Positions 34,189 to 43,172 are shown, counted from the stretch's first letter. The stretch: 64,000 nt of DNA from an uncultured Pelagibacteraceae bacterium (GCA_902543375.1 CACBYE010000002.1:1-64000); one strand, 5' to 3'. Notes: generated by a model not told the origin, from the sequence alone. Numbers and translations: made by a program.

Positions 34189-35751
34189 ATGATTAAAAAA
34201 GAGAATTTTGATAAAACAAGTGCATGGCCTTTCGTTGAAGCAAAAAAAATGCTTCGGGAAAGAAAATCTTTTATAGAAAAAAAAGGCAAAATAATTCTCC
34301 AAACAGGTTATGGTCCTAGTGGCCTTCCACATATAGGAACTTTTGGAGAAGTTGCAAGGACATCAATGATTGTAAATGCACTAAAACATTTGACTGATTT
34401 ACCAACCGAAATCATTACTTTCTCAGATGATATGGACGGTCTTAGAAAAGTACCTGATAACGTTCCACAAAAAGAATTATTAGAAAAAAATTTACACAAA
34501 CCGCTTACTAATGTGCCTGATCCCTTTCAAAAATTTAATAGTTTTGGTGAGCATAATAATGAAATTTTAAAAAAATTTTTAAACAATTTTAAATTTAAAT
34601 ATAATTTTAAAAGTTCAACATCACTTTATAAATCAGGTTTCTTTAACTCTTCTCTCCAAGTTATTTTAGAGAATTATAATGGTATAATGAATATAATACT
34701 TCCTACACTAGGAAAAGAGAGACAAAAAACATACAGCCCATTTCTTCCAATTTGTCCAGTTACAGGTCATGTTCTAGAAATACCTATAAAAAGCATTAAT
34801 AAAGAAAAATCTATTATTGTTTTTGATAATAATGGAAAAGATTTGGAAACAAGTATTTATGATGGCAAGTGTAAATTACAGTGGAAAGTTGATTGGGCTA
34901 TGAGATGGTATGCACTAGATGTTGATTTTGAAATGTATGGAAAGGATCTTATAGAGAGCGCAATACTTTCAACAAAAATTATCAAATTGATTGGGAAAAA
35001 AAATCCGTCAGGGTTTGCATATGAACTATTTTTGGATGAGAAAGGAGAGAAGATTTCAAAATCAAAAGGAAACGGCATCACTATTGATCAATGGTTAGAG
35101 TATGCTTCTCCTGAAAGTTTATCTCTGTATATGTATCAAAATCCAAAAAGAGCAAAAAAACTTTACAAAGAAATAGTTTCAAAAACTGTTGATGATTATT
35201 TGGATCTGATTGAGAAAGCAAAAAATCAAAATGAGTTGCAGCTTCTTATGAATCCTGTATGGCATGTTCATAATAGTTCGGTACCTAAAGAAAATATGAT
35301 TATGTCATTTTCAATGTTATTAAACTTAGTCGAAACAAGTAATGCTGACAGCAAAGAGCTTCTTTGGAAATTTGTTAAAAAATATAAAAAAGACATTTCT
35401 GAAAAAGATAATCCTATCTTTGATAATTTAGTAGGCTACGCAATAAAGTATTTTAATGACGTAATAAAATTGAAAAAAAAATATAAAAAACCTAATAGTG
35501 AGGAAAAAAAAGCTTTAGAAGCTCTGGTAAAAACTTTAGATAAATGTGACGACAAAATGAAACCAGAAGACATTCAAACAATGATATATTCGACTGGTAA
35601 AGAAAATGGATACACCGAAAATCTTCGAGATTGGTTTAAATTAATTTACGAGGTAGTTTTTGGAGACGAAAATGGACCAAGGATGGGTTTTTTTATAAGT
35701 TTTTTTGGTGTGAAAGAAACAAAAGATCTTATATTAAATAAAATTAAATAA
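34189..35751 (+). CDS. lysS: Lysyl-tRNA synthetase, class I
   Basis: It charges tRNA-Lys. The 520 aa protein has the class I catalytic fold: a HIGH-type motif in GPSGLPHIGTFGEVART (about residues 43-60) and the KMSKS-type loop KISKSKGNG near residue 291. Class I LysRS is found in archaea and in alphaproteobacteria, including Rickettsiales and SAR11, unlike the class II enzyme of most bacteria. Its stop overlaps the pyrD start by one base. Confidence 0.96.
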   Translation: MIKKENFDKTSAWPFVEAKKMLRERKSFIEKKGKIILQTGYGPSGLPHIGTFGEVARTSMIVNALKHLTDLPTEIITFSDDMDGLRKVPDNVPQKELLEKNLHKPLTNVPDPFQKFNSFGEHNNEILKKFLNNFKFKYNFKSSTSLYKSGFFNSSLQVILENYNGIMNIILPTLGKERQKTYSPFLPICPVTGHVLEIPIKSINKEKSIIVFDNNGKDLETSIYDGKCKLQWKVDWAMRWYALDVDFEMYGKDLIESAILSTKIIKLIGKKNPSGFAYELFLDEKGEKISKSKGNGITIDQWLEYASPESLSLYMYQNPKRAKKLYKEIVSKTVDDYLDLIEKAKNQNELQLLMNPVWHVHNSSVPKENMIMSFSMLLNLVETSNADSKELLWKFVKKYKKDISEKDNPIFDNLVGYAIKYFNDVIKLKKKYKKPNSEEKKALEALVKTLDKCDDKMKPEDIQTMIYSTGKENGYTENLRDWFKLIYEVVFGDENGPRMGFFISFFGVKETKDLILNKIK

Positions 35752-36797
35752 TGTTTTCAAATTTAAGATCTTTAATTTTCAAATTAGATCCTGAGACGGC
35801 TCATAGTTTAGCGATAAAGTCACTAAAATTTAATTTTATTCCAAATATTTTAGATGACGAAAGAAATAACCCTCTTTTTAAGACAAAATTATTTAATAAA
35901 GATATAGAAAATCCAATTGGTATGGCGGCAGGATTTGATAAGAATGCCGAGGTATATAATTCATTGTTCAATTTAGGGTTTGGTTTCGTCGAAGTAGGAA
36001 CTGTTACGCCATTAGAACAATACGGAAATCCCAAGCCTAGAGTTTTTAGACTAGTAGAAGATGAGGCCCTGATAAATAGACTTGGTTTCAATAACCTAGG
36101 ATCAAGAAATATTGTAGATCGAATTAAAAGAAATAATCCAACCGGATTACTTGGAATAAATATTGGACCTAATAAAGACTCAGAAGATAGAACAAATGAT
36201 TATATACAGTGTTTAAAAATATTTAATGGGGTCTCTGATTATATTACTGTTAATATTTCCTCACCAAACACCGAAGATTTAAGAAATTTTCATGATCAAA
36301 AAAAATTAGATGATCTTTTAAAACTAATAGAAAAAGAGAAGAAAGATCTTAACTCTAAAACACCAATAGCGGTAAAAGTATCACCAGATATTAATGATAA
36401 AGAAATTATGAAAATTTCTGAAGTGCTTTTAGATAACGAGATAGAAGCTGCTATTATTTCTAACACATCTGATACAACAAGAGAAAATTTACAAAATACT
36501 CAAAGCCATCAAAAAGGAGGATTATCCGGAAAACCTATTGAGTTAAAGTCTTCAGAACTTATAAGAAAATTTTATAAAGTTTTAAAAGGTAGAATCAAAA
36601 TTATAGGTGTAGGTGGTGTGGACTCTGGAAGATCTGCTTATCAAAAATTTTTAGCAGGAGCTGATTATTTACAACTTTATACAGGCATGGTTTTTAGAGG
36701 TCCAAATATTGTTGGTCTAATTAAAAAAGAGCTGAAGGAAATATTATTAAAAGATGGTGTAAAAAACTTTAATGAAATAGTAGGAAAAAAGGATTAG
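35751..36797 (+). CDS. pyrD: Dihydroorotate dehydrogenase (quinone), class 2
   Basis: A membrane-associated FMN enzyme of pyrimidine synthesis that passes electrons to quinone, 348 aa. The N-terminal ~40 residues form the hydrophobic/amphipathic membrane tunnel typical of class 2. The FMN domain includes NPIGMAAGFDKNAEVYN, NRLGFNNLGS and VNISSPNTEDLR, where the catalytic Ser occurs. GVGGVDSGRSAYQK and LQLYTGMVFRGP mark the phosphate-binding end. Confidence 0.96.
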   Translation: MFSNLRSLIFKLDPETAHSLAIKSLKFNFIPNILDDERNNPLFKTKLFNKDIENPIGMAAGFDKNAEVYNSLFNLGFGFVEVGTVTPLEQYGNPKPRVFRLVEDEALINRLGFNNLGSRNIVDRIKRNNPTGLLGINIGPNKDSEDRTNDYIQCLKIFNGVSDYITVNISSPNTEDLRNFHDQKKLDDLLKLIEKEKKDLNSKTPIAVKVSPDINDKEIMKISEVLLDNEIEAAIISNTSDTTRENLQNTQSHQKGGLSGKPIELKSSELIRKFYKVLKGRIKIIGVGGVDSGRSAYQKFLAGADYLQLYTGMVFRGPNIVGLIKKELKEILLKDGVKNFNEIVGKKD

Positions 36798-36812
36798 AAT
36801 AATCTATTAAAC

Positions 36813-36841
36813 TTGACGCCATCAATATCTCACTTTATATA
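36813..36841 (+). promoter_or_regulatory. Promoter of rpmB
   Basis: TTGACG (36813-36818), a 17-base spacer and TATATA (36836-36841). The predicted start lies about six bases before the rpmB ATG, so the mRNA would have almost no leader. The 56-base gap between pyrD and rpmB is large for this window, which supports a separate promoter. Confidence 0.5.
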
Positions 36842-36853
36842 GTCGAACAAATT

Positions 36854-37168
36854 ATGACAAAAAAATGTGAATTAACTGGAAAAAATCCAATGAAAGGTCA
36901 TAACGTTAGTCATGCTAACAATAAGACAAAAAGAAGATTCTTACCTAATTTAAAAAAAGTAAAATTTACAAGTGAACTTTTAAAAAGAAGCTTAAAATTA
37001 ACAGTGAGTAATGCAGGGGTTAGATCAGTAGATAAAAAAGGTAGTTTTGATGAATTTCTAAAATCTGTAAAAAATAAGAATTTATCTCCTAGATTAAAAA
37101 AACTAAAAAAAAACTTATTAATTAAATCTCCATTTCAAAAAAAACCTATTCAATCTAAAACTGCATAA
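36854..37168 (+). CDS. rpmB: 50S ribosomal protein L28
   Basis: A basic ribosomal protein of 104 aa, starting [29 protein letters not shown], the diagnostic L28 N-terminus (shown by [20 protein letters not shown]). Its Lys-rich C-terminal extension makes it longer than the ~78 aa E. coli protein, as in other alphaproteobacteria. Its stop overlaps the start of the next gene by one base. Confidence 0.97.
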   Translation: MTKKCELTGKNPMKGHNVSHANNKTKRRFLPNLKKVKFTSELLKRSLKLTVSNAGVRSVDKKGSFDEFLKSVKNKNLSPRLKKLKKNLLIKSPFQKKPIQSKTA

Positions 37169-37716
37169 TGAACAAAACATTTTTGACACTTTCATTTTTA
37201 ATGGGGGTTGTTGTACTAGCTTCAAATTATTTAGTTCAATTTCCTATTAAATATTATGGACTAGAGGAAATATTAACATACGGAGCTTTTAGTTACCCGA
37301 TCGCATTTTTAATAACCGATTTAGCTAATAGATCTTTTGGAAAGTTGATTGCTAGAAAAATTGTCTACATTGGTTTTTTGATAGGAATTTTATTTACATT
37401 AATATTTTCCACAAATTTCACTGATCTAATCTCAATAAGAATAGCAATAGGATCAGGAACAGCATTTATTATTGCTCAACTTTTAGATGTTCAAATATTT
37501 GATCAATTAAGGAAGAAAAAATGGTTTGTTGCTCCTCTAACATCCTCTTTGATTGGATCTACCATTGATACTTTCTTATTTTTTTCCATATCTTTTTATG
37601 GAACAGGAATACCATGGGTAACATTATCTTTAGGTGACTTGGCAGTTAAAATTTTTGTTGCTTTAGTAATGTTGATTCCTTTTAGATTACTGTTAGGTAC
37701 TCTAAAAGCAGCCTAA
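37168..37716 (+). CDS. yhhQ: Queuosine-precursor transporter (YhhQ/VUT family)
   Basis: An inner-membrane protein of 182 aa with about six hydrophobic helices. Features of the family are the early YGLEEILTYGAFSYPIAFLITDLANRSFG region (Tyr/Phe-Pro-Asn-Arg pattern) and the later QIFDQLRKKKWFVAPLTSSLIG segment. E. coli YhhQ imports 7-cyano-7-deazaguanine, a queuosine precursor. It overlaps rpmB by one base and its stop abuts the convergent aguA gene. Confidence 0.8.
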   Translation: MNKTFLTLSFLMGVVVLASNYLVQFPIKYYGLEEILTYGAFSYPIAFLITDLANRSFGKLIARKIVYIGFLIGILFTLIFSTNFTDLISIRIAIGSGTAFIIAQLLDVQIFDQLRKKKWFVAPLTSSLIGSTIDTFLFFSISFYGTGIPWVTLSLGDLAVKIFVALVMLIPFRLLLGTLKAA

Positions 37717-38769
37717 CTAAATTTTAGGCTCTTGTTGTGTCATACAATGTATTGCTCCAAAACCCCATATTAATTTACTGCAATCAATTGTTTCGACTTT
37801 TCTATTTTTAAAATAATTTTTAAAAATTTTAACGGCAATATTATCCTCCTTAACCCTAAAGATGGGAAGCAAAACTTTTTTATTACAAATATAAAAGTTC
37901 ATATAACTAGCAGGAACTCTTGTATTATCTATAAATATAGGTGAGGGCATAGGTACCTTTATGATTTTAAATTTTTTACCCCTTTCATCTCTAGATTTTT
38001 TTAATATCTCAAAATTTTCATTAAGGTTTTTGTAATTTTTATCGTTTTTATTTTTTTCGATGGCAGTCATAATTGTATCTCTTGATACAAATCTGGAAAT
38101 ATCATCAACATGGCCATGCGTATCATCACCAATAATTCCTTTTTTTAACCATATAAAATTTTTTATATTTAAATATTTATTAAATATTCCCTCATAGTCT
38201 TTCTTATTAAACTTTTTATTTCTCTCTTGAATTTTGCTCAATAAACATTCTTCTGTTAATAAAATTGTTCCAGCACCATTTACATCAAAAGCTCCACCTT
38301 CCATTATTACTTTTCTTGATTTCCCATTTTTTTTGATAGTTGGATTGATTTTTTTTAATTTGATAATTTTACTTAGTTTATCGTTAATTTTGTTGTCATT
38401 TTTGCAATTTTTATACTTTGCCCAGCCGTTAAACACGAAGTTTAATATAATTTTTTTTTTATACTTTTTGTTAGTTAAAAAAATTGGACCTGAGTCTCTC
38501 AACCATATTCTATCAGTTTTTATCCTATGGAAACTAATATTTTTAATTTTACTTAATTTGAGGATTTTTTTTATGTTTTCGATTTTACTGTTAATAATCA
38601 AATTAACCTTTTGGTGTTTTGATATTTTATATATAATTTCTAAAATTACCTCAGGAATGAGCTTATATAAACCAGGCCAATCATTTTTATTATATGGCCA
38701 TGCAATCCAGACAGATTTTTGAGGCTCCCATTCTCCAGGCATTCTAAATCCGTTAAGTTTTTCACTCAT
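37717..38769 (-). CDS. aguA: Agmatine deiminase
   Basis: It converts agmatine to N-carbamoylputrescine. The 350 aa protein belongs to the guanidino-group-modifying superfamily. It has RMPGEWEPQKSVWIAWP at the start, DRIWLRDSGPIFL, MEGGAFDVNGAGTIL, DDTHGHVDDISRFV and the nucleophile Cys342 in FGAIHCMTQQEP. The start overlaps the 3' end of the aguB gene by eight bases. Its product is the substrate of the neighbouring amidase, so the two steps give putrescine. No arginine decarboxylase gene is seen here. Confidence 0.93.
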   Translation of the reverse strand: MSEKLNGFRMPGEWEPQKSVWIAWPYNKNDWPGLYKLIPEVILEIIYKISKHQKVNLIINSKIENIKKILKLSKIKNISFHRIKTDRIWLRDSGPIFLTNKKYKKKIILNFVFNGWAKYKNCKNDNKINDKLSKIIKLKKINPTIKKNGKSRKVIMEGGAFDVNGAGTILLTEECLLSKIQERNKKFNKKDYEGIFNKYLNIKNFIWLKKGIIGDDTHGHVDDISRFVSRDTIMTAIEKNKNDKNYKNLNENFEILKKSRDERGKKFKIIKVPMPSPIFIDNTRVPASYMNFYICNKKVLLPIFRVKEDNIAVKIFKNYFKNRKVETIDCSKLIWGFGAIHCMTQQEPKI

Positions 38770-39643
38770 CTTCTGGATTCTTTAATATACCTTTATAAAA
38801 ATCAATTCTTCGATCACGTAAAAAAGGCCAATGTTGTCTAACTTTATCAATTTTTTTGTAATCAACTTCTCGAATTAAAATTTGCTCTTTATTATTACTA
38901 AGTTTTCCAATTATTTGGCCACTGGGGTCAATTATCATAGAATTTCCCCAGAATTCTATTTTCTTTTTACCCTGCTTTTCAGTTCCTACTCTGTTTATAG
39001 CTACTACATAGGTTCCATTCGCAATAGCATGAGATTTTTGCATAGTAATCCACGAATCTAATTGAGATTTACCAAATTCCTTTTTTTCTTTTGGATGCCA
39101 TCCAATAGCTGTAGGATAAAAAATTATTTGCGCGCCTCTCAGCGCTGTTAGTCTAGCAGCCTCAGGGAACCATTGATCCCAACAAATTAAAGGTCCAATT
39201 TTACCAAACTTTGTTTTGATAGATTTAAATCCTAAATCCCCAGGAGTAAAATAAAATTTTTCATAATACCCAGGGTCATCAGGAATATGCATTTTTCTGT
39301 ACTTTGACAATATTTTACCTATATCGTTTATAACAACACTCGTATTGTGGTAAAAACCATGTGTTTTTTTTTCAAATAAAGAAATAATTAAAACTATCTT
39401 TAATTCTTTTGCCAAATCACAAAATATTTTTGTAGTTTTTCCTGGTATCTTTTCAGCTAGTCTAAAATTTGAGTGGTTTTCTGTTTGACAAAAATAGTTT
39501 GATAAAAATAGTTCTGGCAAACAAATTATTTTAGCTTTTTTTGATGCAGCTTTTTTTATATTTTTAATTGCTGAAATTAAATTTTCTTTAATATTACCTG
39601 AGATTTTACTTTGAATGATTCCAATTTTAACTTTTTTGACCAT
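38762..39643 (-). CDS. aguB: N-carbamoylputrescine amidase (nitrilase family)
   Basis: It hydrolyses N-carbamoylputrescine to putrescine, CO2 and ammonia. The 293 aa protein has the nitrilase triad Glu44 (CLPELFLS), Lys117 (KYRKMHIPDD) and Cys154 (LICWDQWFPEA). The DDPGYYEKFYFTPGD segment is typical of AguB. It sits between aguA and the deoxyhypusine-synthase-like gene, with overlaps or short gaps on both sides, in a polyamine operon. Confidence 0.93.
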   Translation of the reverse strand: MVKKVKIGIIQSKISGNIKENLISAIKNIKKAASKKAKIICLPELFLSNYFCQTENHSNFRLAEKIPGKTTKIFCDLAKELKIVLIISLFEKKTHGFYHNTSVVINDIGKILSKYRKMHIPDDPGYYEKFYFTPGDLGFKSIKTKFGKIGPLICWDQWFPEAARLTALRGAQIIFYPTAIGWHPKEKKEFGKSQLDSWITMQKSHAIANGTYVVAINRVGTEKQGKKKIEFWGNSMIIDPSGQIIGKLSNNKEQILIREVDYKKIDKVRQHWPFLRDRRIDFYKGILKNPEDE

Positions 39644-39646
39644 TAA

Positions 39647-40687
39647 TTAAAATATTTTGGAGAAGTTTTTTCTTTCTCTATTTTTCCATTCTCCAACATG
39701 ATAAGCATTACTTGCAATTAATGGAAGAACACTGGTAGCTTCAGCAAATACCATTTGTTCTTTGGTCGTATCAACCTTGCCCCACGAACTTGCCTCTTTT
39801 AGTGTTGAGCTACTACACGCACCATCTCTTGAGTCAGCGACTGTAATTTGAATTGCATATTTGTGCATATCTACTTCTTTTCCTAAAAGTTCAGCACAAA
39901 TCACTGTGTCTTGTATAAAATTTTTAGGAACACCACCACCAATCATAAATAATCCTGATCCTTTAGATTTAATTTTTATTTCTGTTAATTCTCTAAACTC
40001 CCTTATTGAGTCCATAGTTATATGATTTTTAGGGTTTCTCTCTTGGTGCATTACTAATCCAAAACCCGCACTCGAGTCGGTAAATGCTGGACAGAATATT
40101 GGAACATTATTGTCATATGCTGTTTCAATCAAAGATCCTTTCTTTTTGGCATTTGACTTTAAATATTTACCAATTTCTCTAATAAACTCCCTTGATGTAT
40201 AAGTTTTTGGTTCTAGTTTATCAGCTATTTCTCCAATTGTTTTATCACACAATTGAAGCTCTTCCTCATCGATGTAAGTGTCATAAATCCTATCTATGTA
40301 ATTTTTTCTGAGCTCATTATCATCTTGATACTGCGAACCTTGATAATGTTTAAATCCAAGTGCTTCAAAAAAATCCATATCTATTATGGATGCTCCAGTT
40401 GCAACAATTGCATCTATCATGTTGTATTTGACCATATCCCTGTAAATATGCATACACCCTGCCGCTGAAGTAGATCCTGCTAATGTTAAAAAAATTGTAC
40501 ATTCTTTGTCTTTCAACATTTCATTATAGATATTTGCTGCATTTGCCGTTTCTCTTGAAACAAAAGACATTTTTTCCATGGAAGAGATAATTTTTCTAGA
40601 GTCGAAAGATGTAATATCAATATGTTCTACAGGTTTTTTTAAGAAATCTTTTTTACTGTTGTGACCAAGATTTTTATTTTCTGACAT
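39647..40687 (-). CDS. Deoxyhypusine synthase-like protein (likely homospermidine synthase)
   Basis: A 346-aa member of the deoxyhypusine synthase family. Bacteria lack eIF5A; bacterial members have been proposed, and in some cases shown, to make homospermidine from putrescine. The catalytic lysine is kept at Lys304 (EASSWGKVD). LTLAGSTSAAGCMHIYRDM, FCPAFTDSSAGFG and the NAD-site stretch IGGGVPKNFIQDT are also present. It abuts the ornithine decarboxylase gene (one-base junction), a pairing known in alphaproteobacteria. The exact product (homospermidine or another aminobutyl transfer product) is inferred. Confidence 0.85.
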   Translation of the reverse strand: MSENKNLGHNSKKDFLKKPVEHIDITSFDSRKIISSMEKMSFVSRETANAANIYNEMLKDKECTIFLTLAGSTSAAGCMHIYRDMVKYNMIDAIVATGASIIDMDFFEALGFKHYQGSQYQDDNELRKNYIDRIYDTYIDEEELQLCDKTIGEIADKLEPKTYTSREFIREIGKYLKSNAKKKGSLIETAYDNNVPIFCPAFTDSSAGFGLVMHQERNPKNHITMDSIREFRELTEIKIKSKGSGLFMIGGGVPKNFIQDTVICAELLGKEVDMHKYAIQITVADSRDGACSSSTLKEASSWGKVDTTKEQMVFAEATSVLPLIASNAYHVGEWKNRERKNFSKIF

Positions 40688-41871
40688 TAAGCAACTAGAG
40701 TAGCTTTGTCTGAATTCTTGTCATACATAGACATTATTGGTTTATCCTCAACCTCATAAATCTCATCAGAGTAATAACCATTAAATTGAGTTCTAAAAGT
40801 TAAACCATATGATCCTAGTTGACCAAGTTCAATGTAATCATTTTCTTTAATATTATTCGGAAGTAGGAAAGGACCTTTCATATAATCCATACTGTCACAT
40901 GTTGGTCCATAAAAATCAAATGCAGTCATTTTCTTTGAAATAATCTTACTTGAATTTTCTTTAATCAATTTTGATGGAAAAACTATATTAGGTGTTCCAG
41001 CATCAAAAAGTGTGCCATAAGTACCATCATTAATATAAAGTTTTTGTTTTTTTCTTAAATTAACTCTCACAATTGTCGATCCACTTTCTGCAACCAAAGC
41101 TCTCCCAGGTTCACAAATTATATGAGGCATATTCTTTAAATTTAAATTTTCTAAACTTTTTTTAATTTCCTCCATATAACTTTCCAAAGATAGAGGTACA
41201 AGATCAGGATAAATTGTCGGGAAGCCTCCACCAATATTAATGTAATCTGGAATTATTTTAGTTTTTTTAATTATATTTCCCATTTCATTAATTCCTTTAG
41301 AATATGAAATTGGATGCATACATTGGGAGCCAACATGAAAACTTAAGCCAATTTTTTTTGAATGAAGTTTTGCAAGTCTTAACAGTCCAGAAGCTTCAGA
41401 ATTCAATGCACCAAATTTTTTTGACAAATCTATTTCAGCATGTTCATTGGAAACAGCAACTCTAACAAATAATTCCAAATCTTTAGCATTGTCCGTTGTT
41501 TCGATAATTTTTATTAATTCATCTTTAGTATCTAGAGCGAAAGTTTTTATTCCAAAATTAAAATATGCTTCTTTAATACTTTCTCTGCTTTTAACTGTAT
41601 GCATAAAAGAACATTTCGCAGTATTATCAAATTTCCTTACCGCTTTGATTTCTTCGATAGATGCAACATCAAATTGATTAATTCCACTTTTTATCAAAGT
41701 TTGGATAATCTCAGGATGGGGGTTAGTTTTTACAGCATATAGTATTTCACCTGGAAACTTTTTTTGAAAGAATTTTGATGCAGAAAGAATAGAATTCTTT
41801 CTTATACAATAGACAGGTTTTTCCGGTTTCAGTTGGTTAACTAAATCTTCAACTGACTTAAATTTTTGCAT
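40687..41871 (-). CDS. Ornithine/diamino acid decarboxylase, alanine-racemase fold
   Basis: A PLP decarboxylase of 394 aa, probably acting on ornithine (or lysine) to make putrescine (or cadaverine). Lys48 (YAVKTNP) binds PLP; FHVGSQCMHP, IGGGFPTIYP and CEPGRALVAESG form the cofactor pocket; Cys325 in GPTCDSMD comes from the partner subunit. A strong GGGGAG ribosome site lies eight bases before the ATG. It is first in the polyamine operon. Arginine as a substrate cannot be excluded, and would explain the agmatine genes downstream. Confidence 0.85.
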   Translation of the reverse strand: MQKFKSVEDLVNQLKPEKPVYCIRKNSILSASKFFQKKFPGEILYAVKTNPHPEIIQTLIKSGINQFDVASIEEIKAVRKFDNTAKCSFMHTVKSRESIKEAYFNFGIKTFALDTKDELIKIIETTDNAKDLELFVRVAVSNEHAEIDLSKKFGALNSEASGLLRLAKLHSKKIGLSFHVGSQCMHPISYSKGINEMGNIIKKTKIIPDYINIGGGFPTIYPDLVPLSLESYMEEIKKSLENLNLKNMPHIICEPGRALVAESGSTIVRVNLRKKQKLYINDGTYGTLFDAGTPNIVFPSKLIKENSSKIISKKMTAFDFYGPTCDSMDYMKGPFLLPNNIKENDYIELGQLGSYGLTFRTQFNGYYSDEIYEVEDKPIMSMYDKNSDKATLVA

Positions 41872-41991
41872 TTTAAATGCTCCCCAAAAAAAAATTTAAC
41901 AAAAAAAAAGCTTTTTATTTAAAAAACTTTAATAAACGAGGAATTAATCAAATAGTTATTCAATGTAAAGCAAATAATGGCCTATTGAATT
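41872..41991. promoter_or_regulatory. Divergent intergenic region between the polyamine operon and regR
   Basis: 120 bases, very AT-rich. On the minus strand a 9-bp, mostly A-U hairpin (41907-41930; AAAGTTTTT and AAAAGCTTT arms) is followed by a U run at 41901-41906, then a second U run just before the ribosome site. This could be a weak attenuator in the decarboxylase leader. I see no confident -35/-10 pair for either gene. Confidence 0.3.
41879..41885 (-). promoter_or_regulatory. Ribosome binding site of the decarboxylase gene
   Basis: GGGGAGC on the minus strand, with GGAG centred about eight bases before the ATG. It is one of the clearest Shine-Dalgarno sequences in the window and fixes this start. 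Confidence 0.7.
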
Positions 41992-42582
41992 ATGGAAAAA
42001 AGTGATCATATTAGTTTCATGAAAAATGAAGCTCCATTACAAAATCTGGCTGATTTTGACAATAAATCCTTATTAATCGTGGATGATGACAATCCTTTTA
42101 GGGAGAGATTAGCTAGAGCAATGGAAAAGAAAGGTTTTGCAGTATTACAAGCTGAGAGTGTGCAAAAAGGAAAAGATATGGTTAAAGCTAATAAACCAGG
42201 TTTTGCTGTAGTTGATCTTCGACTTAATGATGGAAACGGTTTAGAGGTAGTAAAAGAAATACAGTCTTCAAATGCTTCAAGTAGAATTATTATGTTAACT
42301 GGATATGGAAATATCCCAACTGCTGTTGCTGCGATTAAAGAGGGTGCGATCGATTACCTTGCTAAACCTGCTGATGCAGATGATGTAGAAAAAGCTTTAC
42401 TGGCAGATCCGTTAAAAAAAGCTGCTCCACCAGAAAACCCAATGTCTGCAGATCGAGTAAAATGGGAACATATTCATAGAGTATTTGAATTATGCAATAG
42501 AAATGTTTCAGAGACTGCAAGAAGACTTAAAATGCACAGAAGAACTCTTCAAAGAATCTTATCTAAAAGATCCCCTAAATAA
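41992..42582 (+). CDS. regR: RegR/ActR/PrrA-family redox response regulator
   Basis: A transcription factor of 196 aa with an N-terminal receiver domain (about 25-140; acidic Asp31-33, phosphoacceptor Asp75 in VVDLRLNDG, Lys in YLAKPAD). A C-terminal Fis-type helix-turn-helix follows (VSETARRLKMHRRTLQRILSKR). This layout is specific to the RegR/ActR/PrrA family, which controls respiration and redox metabolism in alphaproteobacteria. No RegB-like kinase is adjacent. The first ~20 residues are not conserved; the ATG at 42019 is an alternative start. Confidence 0.92.
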   Translation: MEKSDHISFMKNEAPLQNLADFDNKSLLIVDDDNPFRERLARAMEKKGFAVLQAESVQKGKDMVKANKPGFAVVDLRLNDGNGLEVVKEIQSSNASSRIIMLTGYGNIPTAVAAIKEGAIDYLAKPADADDVEKALLADPLKKAAPPENPMSADRVKWEHIHRVFELCNRNVSETARRLKMHRRTLQRILSKRSPK

Positions 42583-43126
42583 TTCTTTTTAGCCTAATAA
42601 TCTTTTTAGAAATTACAGTAAGTAGACAAATTTTAAAAAATTCAGCAATTAAGAAAGGTGTTACTCCTAATTCAAATAAAGGTTTATCCCAACCTATTAA
42701 TGTTCCTAACCAAAGAACACCCAAAATATAAATTGTTGATACCGATAATATTAATTTTGTAAAAACTAAAAAATAGTTATCACTTTTTTTGACTAATGAG
42801 GCTAAATAACATGCAGTGAGAAAACCAATCAGATAACCCATAGTCGGTCCTGTAAAGTAAGCTATACCAACTCCTTTTTCTGGAGAATTAGAAAAAACTG
42901 GAAAACCGAGTATACCTTCTAGCAAGTATAAACCTACTGTGGCTAAAGCAATTTTATATCCAAAACTTAATCCAAGAAACAAAACTACAAATGTTTGCAT
43001 TGTCATTGGGACTGGATAGAAAGGTATTCTAATTTTAGCAGAAATCGTTAAAATTAATGATCCTACAAATATTAATATCAATGATTTTACTAACTGGTTT
43101 TGAGTATTTTGCTTTATAAGTTCCAT
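42575..43126 (-). CDS. bioY: Biotin transporter BioY
   Basis: The substrate-binding membrane subunit for biotin uptake, 183 aa, with about six hydrophobic helices. Family features are RIPFYPVPMTMQTFVVLFLGL, LYLLEGILGFPVF and the YFTGPTMGYLIGF segment. It may work alone or with ECF energy-coupling subunits, which are not in this window. Its presence suggests that biotin is scavenged. It overlaps regR by eight bases (convergent) and is divergent from polA. Confidence 0.93.
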   Translation of the reverse strand: MELIKQNTQNQLVKSLILIFVGSLILTISAKIRIPFYPVPMTMQTFVVLFLGLSFGYKIALATVGLYLLEGILGFPVFSNSPEKGVGIAYFTGPTMGYLIGFLTACYLASLVKKSDNYFLVFTKLILSVSTIYILGVLWLGTLIGWDKPLFELGVTPFLIAEFFKICLLTVISKKIIRLKRII

Positions 43127-43172
43127 AAAAAATAATACTCTTATTTTAATCTATAATCTATATTAAATTTTA

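Noticed and set aside
34189-35751. Class I lysyl-tRNA synthetase as a sign of recent transfer from archaea
   Set aside because: Class I LysRS is widespread in alphaproteobacteria, so its presence here is expected.
38234-38722. 162-codon plus-strand open frame rich in Leu, Ile and Phe, resembling a membrane protein
   Set aside because: It lies wholly antisense to the conserved aguA gene. Lys/Asn/Ile-rich coding read backwards gives Leu/Phe/Ile-rich frames, so the hydrophobicity is a mirror effect.
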